Assembly: GCA_014529385.2 (NCBI GenBank)
Contig: CM043968.1
Location: 126,423,018 to 126,487,017 of the forward strand
From: Adiantum capillus-veneris
Taxonomy: Eukaryota; Streptophyta; Polypodiopsida; Polypodiales; Pteridaceae
DNA length: 64,000 nucleotides
Direction of reading: 5' to 3'
Of this stretch, positions 55,280 through 64,000 are shown in pieces; position 1 is the first letter of the stretch; the number at the start of each line of letters is the position of its first letter. The notes under the pieces were generated by a model. That model did not search any database, had not been told where the DNA came from, and worked only from the letters and a program-made list of their open reading frames with translations. Made by a program: the position numbers and the translations under genes.

Positions 55280-57150
55280 AAGTCAGAATAAAAAAAACCA
55301 CTCTCATGATATTGCAAGTTTTTGGTGTACTCATCAACCGTGAGTTTTAGGTTCTCTCACAACCAAGGATTTTGGTGTATCCATGAACTGCTGCTATGAT
55401 AGTGAACCCCCCCTTGAATAGATAGGGTGTAGGTTAAAAAATTAGCTACCTATAAATGGAGTTTTTTTTCCACTACCAAACCTTGGGTTTAAGGTGTACC
55501 CAAAGAACTCATGAAAAGAAGAACAAAATAGGACTTGAACAAAAAATTGATAATTTGGGAGGTCTTACCACTCACGTGTGGCAGTGTCTATAGCCCGTAC
55601 AATTTATTTTGACTAGCAAAAACACAAAAAGAGTTGACCTAAAAAACATCATTGTCAACAAAAAATATTTGAGATTGGGTGTCTCCATCAAACACATGAA
55701 TCTGATTTTTACCCTTTTGAAAGCATCAATTTGAAGGATGATTTGTTTCAGCACAATGAACACAACTTGAAATAGTCCTTTGTCTGGTGATTGTTGCACC
55801 CACAAATGGAACAAGATCTGGTACCACTGGATGGTCGAGTTGAAGCCAAGGTACAAGCACAATTAGTGACTGCATAAGCACTAGGAGTATCGGAAGAACT
55901 CATGGGGATACCCCAGGGGAGACAATATATGCACTAGGAATAATAGAGGAATTGGTACAGGATACCTTTCTTTCTTCTTCCTGCAATGAATTGATGATCC
56001 CATCTAAGGAGGGAAGCGAATATTTCTCTTTGAAAACAGTAACAATCTGATGGAATCCATTAGGCAAACCTTTTTACAAAACAGCTATGAGATCTTCTTT
56101 TGGCACTAGGGCTTTAACATAAACAAGTTGACTTTTAATGATCTTCAGTCGGTTAGCTAAAGATGTAATGTTTTCATTGGCACGCATAGCAAGAGAGTAT
56201 AACTCCATCTTTAGACTCATCATTGAATACTTAGCTTTAGCACCAAAAAGCTTCTCTAGCTGTATCCACGCAACATTGGCAGATTTCATGTCATCCAGAT
56301 AATGATAAAGTCATATTCAAGAGATGTTAGAATAATACCTAATGCTTGCACGTCCTTGCATTGTTGCTCAAAAGATAGTGCTCTCGTAACTACAATAGTG
56401 AATGTGACAGCTTCATCAATTGACAAGGGCTTGACCACGCACCAAAGATTCTTACGCATTAAATAGCCCTTCACTTTGATTTTCCAAGTGTGGAAACCAG
56501 AACCATTGAATTTGTCCACCTTTGATGCCATATTGTAGTCTATTTTGGCATTTCAAGATGCTACAAGTTCGGTTGATTACTTGCTGCACTCTCACCAACT
56601 ACTTGTTGCACATTTCTTTTGAGAAGCTATGCAAGATGGCACCTTTGCCTTGATAAACCTTGCTTTGCTATACCACCAACAGGCTTAGCATCTTGTGAGA
56701 GGCTGACGCTTTTCAAAATGTTTGCAAAATGGAAATTGAATTCACAATCTGCTCAACTTGAAAGAAAATCATTAAGATCACTAACCAATTTATTACTGAG
56801 TAGCGAGCGTCAAGGATATGGATGAGGATGTGCATATGCTCTTGCGAGGGTGTGACTACCCAATTGCTTGAAGGGTTGAAATTAGGTTGGCCACTTTGAA
56901 TAGGTAGTGTGAACGGATGAAAATGGTGAACTCTGTAGCAGTCGAACAGGCAGCGGCATCAATGGTAAAGTGTGCTCTTGCAGGTGACTGTAGAGTGTGG
57001 ATTGGAAGGCGAGAGCATGTCGAAGTATCACCAAAAGTCCAAGGTGACCATGTGGATGCATGTTGTGCTCAGTTTTGTGCAGGGTGACGACCTTCCCTTC
57101 TCTATAAGCAACCTTTCTCATGGCACTTTCCCAGCACAAGCCTTTGAGCT
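55278..57150 (-). pseudogene. C5 internally deleted copia with gag only
   Basis: MASKVDKFNGSGFHTWKIKV, KGYLMRKNLWCVVKPLSIDE (56531-56286), then IQLEKLFGAKAKYSMMSLKM and ELYSLAMRANENITSLANRL (56289-56074): a UBN2 gag in two frames. Near 55790-55840 another frame reads CSICGCNNHQTKDY, a damaged knuckle. No protease, integrase or RT follows before the PPT, so pol is deleted and the element is non-autonomous. The leader (56532-57150) has no ORF. Confidence 0.8.
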
Positions 57151-57151
57151 C

Positions 57152-57163
57152 TAATACCAGTAT
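57152..57163 (-). promoter_or_regulatory. C5 primer binding site
   Basis: Minus strand TGGTATTAGAGC, one mismatch to the tRNA-iMet PBS, adjacent to the LTR start on the plus strand at about 57165. Confidence 0.85.
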
Positions 57164-57164
57164 T

Positions 57165-57228
57165 GGGTGCAGGCTATGGAGGATGGCAAGGTGGACGAGC
57201 CATGACAGCGTGCAGGAAGGTGAATGCG

Positions 57229-57325
<97 letters not shown>

Positions 57326-57463
57326 CACTCTATATTAATTTTCAGTTGAATCCTTACATATATAAGGATTTGGGCATGCAAATTGTATGCAAACTGGAGT
57401 GCATGTTATAGGGGAGTGTTCCCACGGGTAGACAAATCCTTGACTAGGGCTTGAAACCTAACA
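57165..57463 (-). repeat. C5 5' LTR
   Basis: Plus strand TATTGGGTGCAGGCTATGG to AAACCTAACA. It has an 88-bp GA run at about 57233-57320, much longer than the 26-bp run in the other LTR. Same order of blocks (ATATTAATTTT(C/G)AGTTGAA, GGGGAGTGTTCCCACGGGTA). Confidence 0.9.
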
Positions 57464-57756
57464 TGTTTCTTATAGAGGTCATCAAGTGACCTCATCAAGT
57501 CTTCTCTAGTTTTCATCTACGAAACATTGAAGGACATCATTAACGCCAAGCTTAGCCGGATTTTTCCTAATGCCTTTTGATCAAGGACAATCCATGCTTC
57601 ATTTTCCATTGTTGCATGCTTCTTTGCAAGACCGCCTAGTGGCAAATAAAGGTCCTTTTGGTAGAGGTAGTCTTCAATCTGAATCTTCCAATGTTGACAG
57701 TTTTTTTCATCGAGCTTCTCGATCTTGAGCTTCCATTCATTTTCCATTACTCCCAA
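57464..57756 (-). pseudogene. C4 gag N-terminal part
   Basis: MGVMENEWKLKIEKLDEKNC, QHWKIQIEDYLYQKDLYLPL, then WIVLDQKALGKIRLSLALMM: the start of a copia gag. It is interrupted by C5 and rejoins the sequence at 54975. Confidence 0.85.
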
Positions 57757-57806
57757 TCAATTCAAGAAAACCTTTCCTTGAGATACTTTCACTATGAGCA
57801 AGCCTT

Positions 57807-57818
57807 GCTTTGATACTA
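57807..57818 (-). promoter_or_regulatory. C4 primer binding site, decayed
   Basis: Minus strand TAGTATCAAAGC, two mismatches to TGGTATCAGAGC, two bases from the LTR end at 57821. Confidence 0.75.
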
Positions 57819-57820
57819 GT

Positions 57821-58058
57821 TGTTAGGAAATAGGATGTAGGCTAAGAGATATTAGAGTAGTTTACTTGATGGAGAGAGATAATTTTCACACACGAGAGAT
57901 TATACAGTAGAGAGAGAAAGAGAGAAAACATGATATACGTGGTTCACCCAATGTGAGCTACGTCCACACAAAAAATCCACTCAATAGCTTTAATACCTCA
58001 AACTAGAAGTAGGCTACATAGGGATTATACCCTTAATGGAGCTCCCGCCTTGATTCAT
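57821..58058 (-). repeat. C4 LTR, partial tandem copy
   Basis: Plus strand TGTTAGGAAATAGGATG to GCCTTGATTCAT, the terminal 238 bp of the LTR, directly followed by a full copy starting with the same bases at 58059. Confidence 0.85.
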
Positions 58059-58768
58059 TGTTAGGAAATAGGACGTAGCTAAGAGATATTAGAGTAGTTT
58101 ACTTATTGGAGAGAGATAATTTTCACACATGAGAGATTATAGAGGAGAGAGAGAGAGAGAGAGCACATGATAGATGTGGTTCACCTAATGTGGGCTACGT
58201 CCATGGGGAATCCACTCAATGGATTTAGTACTTCAAAGTAGAAGTAGGTTACAAAGGGATTATACCGTTAATGGAGCTCCCACCTTGCTTCACTCTCACC
58301 ACTTCACATCAACTTCAAAATCCACCACAATGCATTTTGTGCATAGAAGAGGCCTCTTTTTATTGGCCAAAAGAGATGTCCTCTCTCATGAGAGGCATCT
58401 GTGTGTAGCTGCCCTTGTGTAGACAAGTCCAAGTTGGACTCTCTAATACGCCCATGTGCGGCCGTCCTTGAGAAGACAAGTCCACCTTGAAATTGGCCAC
58501 CAGCCATTCAATTTCAACCACCAGCCATTGACGACTACTGGCCAACCGATCGACGATTTTTCAACCACTTTTCGATCGCCATCAAGCCATAATATTCCAA
58601 TAAAAAGAAATATTTTGGCACGAAGCTTGAGACTAACGTGAATTTTTGGTTTTCTGGCGAGTGATTTTTCTTCATGCACAATGGCTTCTCCTCATAACGG
58701 GGGCCCTACAAATGTGTGTTTTTAATACAAAAAATTACAAGGGGTAAATCAAGCTCTATACTTAATAA
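58059..58768 (-). repeat. C4 5' LTR
   Basis: Plus strand TGTTAGGAAATAGGACG to ATACTTAATAA, about 710 bp, matching the split left LTR (45070-45405 plus 50357-50757). On the minus strand a TATA-like CAATAAAAAGAGGCC precedes the region near 58350. Confidence 0.85.
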
Positions 58769-59045
58769 GACGGCCACACATGGTCACATTGGAGAGTTCA
58801 AGATGAACTTGTCTAGACAAGGGCGGTTACACATACGGGTGTCTCTCATGAGAGACGGCATCCATTTTGGCTTATAAAAGGAGACCTCTTATACACACAA
58901 AACGGAGTGTGGTGGTGGTACATTGTGCAGTTGATGAAGCAAGGTGTGTGTGAGGTGGTGAGAGTGAAGCAAGGTGGGAGTTTCATTAAGGGTATAATCC
59001 CTTTGTAACTTGCTTCTTGTTTGAAGTACAAAGTGCTCCATCATG
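58769..59045 (+). repeat. Inverted LTR fragment of the C4 family
   Basis: The same LTR in the opposite direction: AACTTGTCTAGACAAGGGC, TCTCATGAGAGACGGC, TATA-like GGCTTATAAAAGGAGACC (58869 area), then AAGGGTATAATCCCTTTGTA. It meets the C4 LTR head to head at 58768. Confidence 0.8.
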
Positions 59046-59109
59046 GCTCAGCACAAGCATGACTAGAAGTTGTATTTTTTAGATGTTTCTAATGTAATTC
59101 ACTCACCAT

Positions 59110-59571
59110 TGTGAGTTTTGAAGGAAACAAAAAGACGAAACAATAGCAATTGAACGTTTTGGCTTGTACAATGTTTGATGTTGGCCACTCACATAGTTGC
59201 AAAAGTATGAAAATTTGACTAGCTTCACATGAAGCCATCTAACTTTAAAGATGTGTAAAAAAAAGAAGGCTTCACAAACAGCTAAGTGCTAAAGTATGAA
59301 ACTTTGAATAGCTGTAATTGGCCATTACAGATGTCCAATCACAGAACTAGTGCCATGAGTTGATAATTGACGAAATCTCAAATTTTGAAAGCAGCTTTTT
59401 GCCCTACATAAGGCCATAGGGGGAATGGAGATTTTTGGTGCAATTCACTTGGCCATTGGATTGAATTGTTGAATGTTCTCCACATGGTAAAAAAGGGTCT
59501 TTGAACTTTAATGTGTGCATTAGGGGCTCCCACTTATTAAGTGGGCATTAAGTGGGTTGTGGGTATGCATG

Positions 59572-59615
<44 letters not shown>
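59110..59615 (+). repeat. R repeat, copy 1
   Basis: About 500 bp aligned with 62645-63140. Shared blocks: TTTTGGCTTGTA(C/G)AATGTTTG, TTCA(C/T)ATGAAGCCAT, AAGGCCATAGGGGGAATGGA, GGGGCTCCCACTTATTAAGT. It ends in a CT run, and here continues into an AC run that holds MITE copy 2. No ORF of note. Confidence 0.85.
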
Positions 59616-59622
<7 letters not shown>

Positions 59623-59624
<2 letters not shown>

Positions 59625-60077
59625 TTAGGTGAAATTTGGACTCACAAAGGGGCCCTTGAAGGAGTTTGAATTTACCTCTCTCTACCAAAACGGGCGCATG
59701 GATAATTTTTTTGCAAACAAACTCCAAAGTTGGCGGAGGTTTGACAGTTAGAATGTCCTCTTCAAGCTCTACCTACTGCTGATATATAGCACGCCATGAG
59801 ATTCGTCATATTTTAGAAGTTATTTTTTTTATTCACCTATGATGTGACAACTCTGTCGGAATCTAAGTGAATAAAAAAATGAATCTTCTAAAATATGAGG
59901 AATCTCATGGCGTGCTATATATCACTAGATAGAGCTTGAAGAGGAAATTCTAATTATCAAACCTCCGCCAACTTTAAAGTTTGTTTGCAAAAATTTATCC
60001 ATGCACCCGTTTTGGTAGAGAGAGGTGAAGTCAAACTCCTTAAAGGGCCCCTTTGTGAGTCCAAATTTCACCTAATG
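59623..60077. mobile_element. Foldback MITE, copy 2
   Basis: 455 bp, CATTAGGTGAAATTTGG to CCAAATTTCACCTAATG, with arms of about 200 bp. Homologous to copy 1 throughout (GGACTCACAAAGGGGCC, GGCGGAG(A/G)TTTGACAGTTAG, TATATAGCACGCCA(C/T)GAG). It lies inside an AC microsatellite. R copy 2 lacks it, giving an empty-site comparison. The AC run hides any target duplication. Confidence 0.9.
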
Positions 60078-60084
60078 CGCGCAC

Positions 60085-60191
60085 ACACACATACACACAC
60101 ACACACACACACAAAGACTCTCTATATTCCTTTTTTTCACTACTCACAATTTGTGAGTGTATAATACTGTGATATACTCGTCACAACAAGC

Positions 60192-60235
<44 letters not shown>

Positions 60236-61575
60236 TGTGCTCCAAAATTAGCTTTCTTCTCTATCACTGGAATGGTAACAGGACACTTTTGTGTCCTGTT
60301 AAGTGACCATTTTGCATGAATTATTTGAAGAGTATGAAAATGAATTTCTAGGTGCTATATATCCACAAAGTTGCCTTATGAGGTGAAAAAAAATTAGCTT
60401 TTTTTTTTAGTATCGATCTCACCATTAACCTTACTCTTGCACAACATTTTTGAACCTAAACTGTGTGAAAAAACGGGTCCTGTTTCTGGCTTTTTTTCAA
60501 TTTTTGGCAACTATACCACTCTAAACTTCATGTTTGTGAGGTTTAGATGGCTAGAGGTTAGGCCTTCATAGTTCTCAACATGTTTTGATGCTTGTAGGGA
60601 GAGCTAAGTGTTAAAATTGGAAGTTATGACCAATTTACAAGAATTGCATAATCCTGTTTTTTGGCCAAAATTAGCACTGTTATGATTTTTCTGGTGGCTT
60701 TCTTGATATCCAAATTCAATTTTGATTGTGTAAGTGTAATGTATAACATAAAGCTAATCTTCCTTGAGTTTTGGGGGACCTAATATGCTATATAGCATAG
60801 TATATGATGATGGTTGAGTTTTTTGATTGCTGAAGAATACTATACATTTTAGAGTAGCAAGTATAACTTTCTCAATATTCCTAGTTTCTTAGGCCAATTG
60901 TGTGTTATTTTTAGGTAGTGACCATATCTAATCATAAACTACAAACTTGGCTAGATATTGAATAGTTTCTATGGGTTTCTAGAGGTCATAATGCTAAACC
61001 CAGTTTTTTCATGTTTGCTGTATTTAGTACTTTATCATTGCCCCCAAGGTTCCAATTGTAAGAGATCCATTATCCTTTTGACATGCTCCATGGCTCCTTT
61101 TGAATCCACAGGCCCAAAGGGAACTAAGAAAACATGTATATAGTATATGTATTGAGCGTGACTATAGAAACTTTGATGATAGGTCCACAGAATGGCAAAA
61201 ATGCAACTTTTTTGTACCTTTTTTTTTTGCCCAAAAAACATTAGTGAGGTAAAAGCAACCATATGTTTTGGTCACCAACCCATTGAAGTTAACAGGGCAT
61301 TTTATCTCATGTCCTACAAAAATCTCCACTCTTATTTATATGCAATCAACCGTAAGAAATTGCTGTTTTGGGCAAAATGCACTGGTCCATCAACTTTGGA
61401 GGCTTGTAGTAACCAAGGGATGAGAAAAATTACAAGTTTCTCATTTTTTTCCATATGTAGTAGTTATTGAACTATAATCTCATGAAAGGATTTTTCAAAA
61501 TGAGTGGATCTACTATGGGTTTGGATTTTTTTCCCAAAAGCCTGAAAGGACACTTTTATGTCCAGTTAGGTTACC
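60085..61575. other. Unassigned stretch
   Basis: AC and GA runs (60083-60113, 60192-60235), then AT-rich DNA without ORFs that look coding. A phrase with a small hairpin, GGACACTTTTGTGTCC (60280 area), recurs in changed form near 61546 (GGACACTTTTATGTCC, followed by AGTTAGGTTACCATT). Possibly the two edges of one insertion. Confidence 0.4.
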
Positions 61576-61599
61576 ATTCTAGTGCTATGAGTCGGTAGC

Positions 61600-62230
61600 C
61601 TCCTTTATAGAGAGGAGAGAGTTGGTTACATATGCCAAGAACCTACTAGTGTCCTCCCACACTAGGTGGTTGAACACACCTATGAGACCCACACACCATA
61701 ATATATTAAAACAAAAAAATTTGCAGAGCAAGCCATGAGCCAGGTGGGGATCAAGGATCCTGTGCAGTGAGTGCAAGAGAGGGAAGTAGAAAAGGGAGAA
61801 GGGGATGAAGCAGACACAGCAAGGTTTGAAGTAGTGGAGTAGGAAGTGAGAGTTAGAGTCAACTCTCACTTTCTCTCTCTATATTCATTATAGAGAAAAT
61901 AATGTAAGGGGTGATTCCTATAGCCACCTGGCCTACACCCTAAGAACCTCCCACTTGAAGGTCAGGGTGGCCAATAGTGGTGTCAGTATGGTTAGTCTAT
62001 TCTCAAATCGAACACGTCTGTACTCAATTTCTTTAATGGGCTTCGTGTGGATCTTTGATTCATTGAAAATCACATGTGAGTTTTGAATGCCTTTGCAAGA
62101 TTCTAGGTGCCTAAGACGATAGCCCATTTGTCCATGTGCACCATAGCCAATAAAAATGCATTTGTTTGACTTCAGATCTAGCTTGCGACAAAGTTCTTTG
62201 GGCACATGTGCATATGCCTCACATACTAGG
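61600..62230 (-). pseudogene. C6 copia remnant: integrase tail joined to LTR
   Basis: MPKELCRKLDLKSNKCIFIG, YGAHGQMGYRLRHLESCKGI, HVIFNESKIHTKPIKEIEYR (62205-61990) match C1 HVPKELHRKLD to VEYIRVHLEN. Directly after it comes the C1-type PPT (CAAGTGGGAGG) and an LTR starting TTAGGGTGTAGGCCAGGTGG (minus strand, from about 61942). RT and RNase H are missing, so this is a deleted relative of C1. The LTR limit to the left is uncertain. Confidence 0.75.
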
Positions 62231-62644
62231 TGGGAAGGTGCTCAAAAGCAAAGCAATGCTTGCGAGCACGCAAATTGTTAGATTTTGCTACTTTAAACAC
62301 ATGTGGAAGGCCACGAATGGTGGGGTATTTGAGAACACCCTAAAAACAACTAGGTTAACAAAGATATTACAAGAAAATAGAGTAACAATTATCACCATTT
62401 GGAAATGGAAAGACTCTAACGAGTGGAATTAGACAATTCAGGTCGCTTTGACTAACCGACATGGCTAGGTATATGGGTCTGCGCTCTGGTCAAGGTTTGT
62501 CCTCTGCTAAGCTACGTTCTTTATTTGCTATCATCTTCAGAGTCGTGGGGTGGCTCCCCTATCCACCAATGTACCTATGATTTTTGGAAGATGTCATGGC
62601 TAGGCACGAGAATGATTGGTGTTTATATAATAATTCACGAGTCA
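62231..62644. other. Unassigned stretch
   Basis: No gene or known repeat recognised between C6 and R copy 2. Confidence 0.5.
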
Positions 62645-63096
62645 TCATTGCAAGTTTAAAGGGAAAAAAAGACCAAAGATAGCGATTGAACATTTTGGCT
62701 TGTAGAATGTTTGATGTTGACCACTCACATAGCTGCATAACTATGAAACGTTGAATAGCTTCATATGAAGCCATTAAAGATGTGTTTAAAAAAAAGGCTT
62801 CACGACAGCTAAGAGCTAAAGTATGTAATTGGCCATTAGTGCTAAGGCTTCTTTTAGAGGGCCAAAATTTAAACACCAAGAGTTGATAATTGAAGAAACA
62901 GCAAATTTGGAAAGCACCTTCTTGCCTTGCATAAGGCCATAGGGGGAATGGAGATTTCTTGTGCAATTCCCTTGGCCGTTGGATTGAATTTCTAAATGTT
63001 CTCCACTTAGCCAAAAAGGGTCTTTGAACTTTGATGTGTGCATATGGGGCTCCCACTTATTAAGTGGGCACTAAGTGGGGTTGTGGGCATGCATGT

Positions 63097-63140
<44 letters not shown>
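62645..63140 (+). repeat. R repeat, copy 2
   Basis: Partner of 59110-59615 in the same orientation. It ends in a CT run (about 63100-63143), then CCACTACTCACAATTTGTGA, a short perfect palindrome (ACTCACAA-T-TTGTGAGT) also found after MITE copy 2. Confidence 0.85.
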
Positions 63141-63146
<6 letters not shown>

Positions 63147-63199
63147 CCCTCTTTTTTCCACTACTCACAATTTGTGAGTGTATAATATATTAAAACAAA

Positions 63200-64000
63200 A
63201 ATTTAGACAGCAAGACATGCCCAAATTGAGCCATGGCATCCAACCAACCACATGACCTTCATCAGTCTGCAACTCATTAACTTGCCCAAACAGGGGAGGC
63301 AAGCTTTGACAATAAAATAACTCAAAATAAATCCAATACAAATCTCGAAGCACCGGGATTTATAAGGAGCCACACTTGGCACAACATAACAAAATCACAA
63401 CTTGGCTAACTAGCACTATGTGAGACATCAAAAAGCATGACATACTAACATGCTTTCACCCATAACAAAACCACACCTTGGATACCACTGATTGTAGACC
63501 TCCTGCCGACAAGATAAGAAACCTCCCAAGCAACGGCTAGTACAAAACGGGAACAAAGAACATACCATAAGCAAGCCGCAAATTGGGGGGAGTCCATGCA
63601 CTCTATCACTGATTGCTCAGGGGCCATCCACCAGAACAAGAACCGAATCGGCAATTGTACCATAGCCACCACGATGATGACCAAGGCTAAACACAGTGTT
63701 TTATGCTAATATGCAATTCCTATCTCATCACTTTGGGAACCCCTTCACTTCCACCAGAGAGCTCGAGCGGCCTACCACACACCCAAAGCCTTTGTGAAGG
63801 GGAAAACCAACAAGGTTTGATCACCATTTCCCTCTGGGGGGAGGGTAGGAAGGAGGGTCTCTCCTAGCATCCAAAAAAAAGGGCCTGGCATGGGAGGGCC
63901 ACTGACGAAGCTGGTAGGCATGAGCCCAACACCTCACCATAGAGACGGCCGCTACCCACAAGCTCTCACACGCAGACCCCAAGCTCTCAGATGGAGCCTC
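63200..64000. other. Unassigned, more GC-rich end of window
   Basis: Base composition becomes more GC-rich after 63440. No ORF with a known motif. It may be the edge of another element or a gene outside the window. Confidence 0.4.

Noticed and set aside
56882-57411. Leu-Ser or Arg-Glu repeat ORFs
   Set aside because: They are translations of the GA/CT run in the C5 LTR.
1-64000. tRNA, rRNA or organelle-derived DNA
   Set aside because: I saw no cloverleaf with conserved tRNA boxes and no rRNA or organelle gene motif by eye. A covariance-model scan would be needed to be sure.

Overview
This window is a gene-poor, retrotransposon-dense stretch of what looks like a large plant nuclear genome. 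Ty1/copia elements have PBSs resembling initiator tRNA-Met. A Ty3/gypsy element carries a chromodomain of the plant chromovirus type. Nested insertions, long AC/GA microsatellites and a near absence of intact ORFs point the same way. I cannot fix the lineage (a fern, gymnosperm or other large-genome plant would all fit). I found no host gene, tRNA, rRNA or CRISPR array that I can support. Element names (G, C, E, R, MITE) are mine.

Layout. 1-6110: minus-strand gypsy element G1 (RNase H, RT, protease, partly duplicated gag, PBS, 1.4 kb LTR). 6222-8275: plus-strand chromovirus remnant G2 (integrase end, chromodomain, related LTR). 8276-14303: E1, a minus-strand element whose only long ORF is a gag-sized coiled-coil protein, preceded by an array of palindromes. 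14304-18300: gypsy element G3 with an unusual order, RT-RNase H-two zinc modules-integrase-protease, then a PPT-like tract. 18317-18835: an LTR scrap and a plus-strand gypsy integrase tail (G4). 18850-25600: mostly unassigned DNA with local duplications. 25833-37680: E2, a second E-type element, interrupted by copia element C1 (25995-31589) with an imperfect 5-bp target duplication. 37681 to about 42900: E3, a third divergent E-type copy on the plus strand, ending in a 19-G polypurine tract and an LTR.

42905-58768 is a stack of copia elements: C2 (plus), then C4 (minus), whose left LTR is split by C3 and whose gag is split by C5. A 475-bp foldback MITE sits in the C4 RNase H. 58769-64000 holds an inverted LTR piece, two copies of a roughly 500-bp repeat (one carrying a second MITE), a copia remnant C6 and unassigned DNA.

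Most interesting: (1) the E family, three diverged copies of a protein I cannot name, in elements with PPT- and LTR-like ends but no recognisable pol, two of them with about 280-bp-spaced palindromes ahead of the ORF; (2) G3, with its protease after integrase and two tandem H2C2 modules; (3) the two foldback MITEs with arms of about 200 bp. Every element with coding potential carries stops, frameshifts or deletions, so all look defective. Alignments and translations were done by eye; boundaries without clear termini are approximate.
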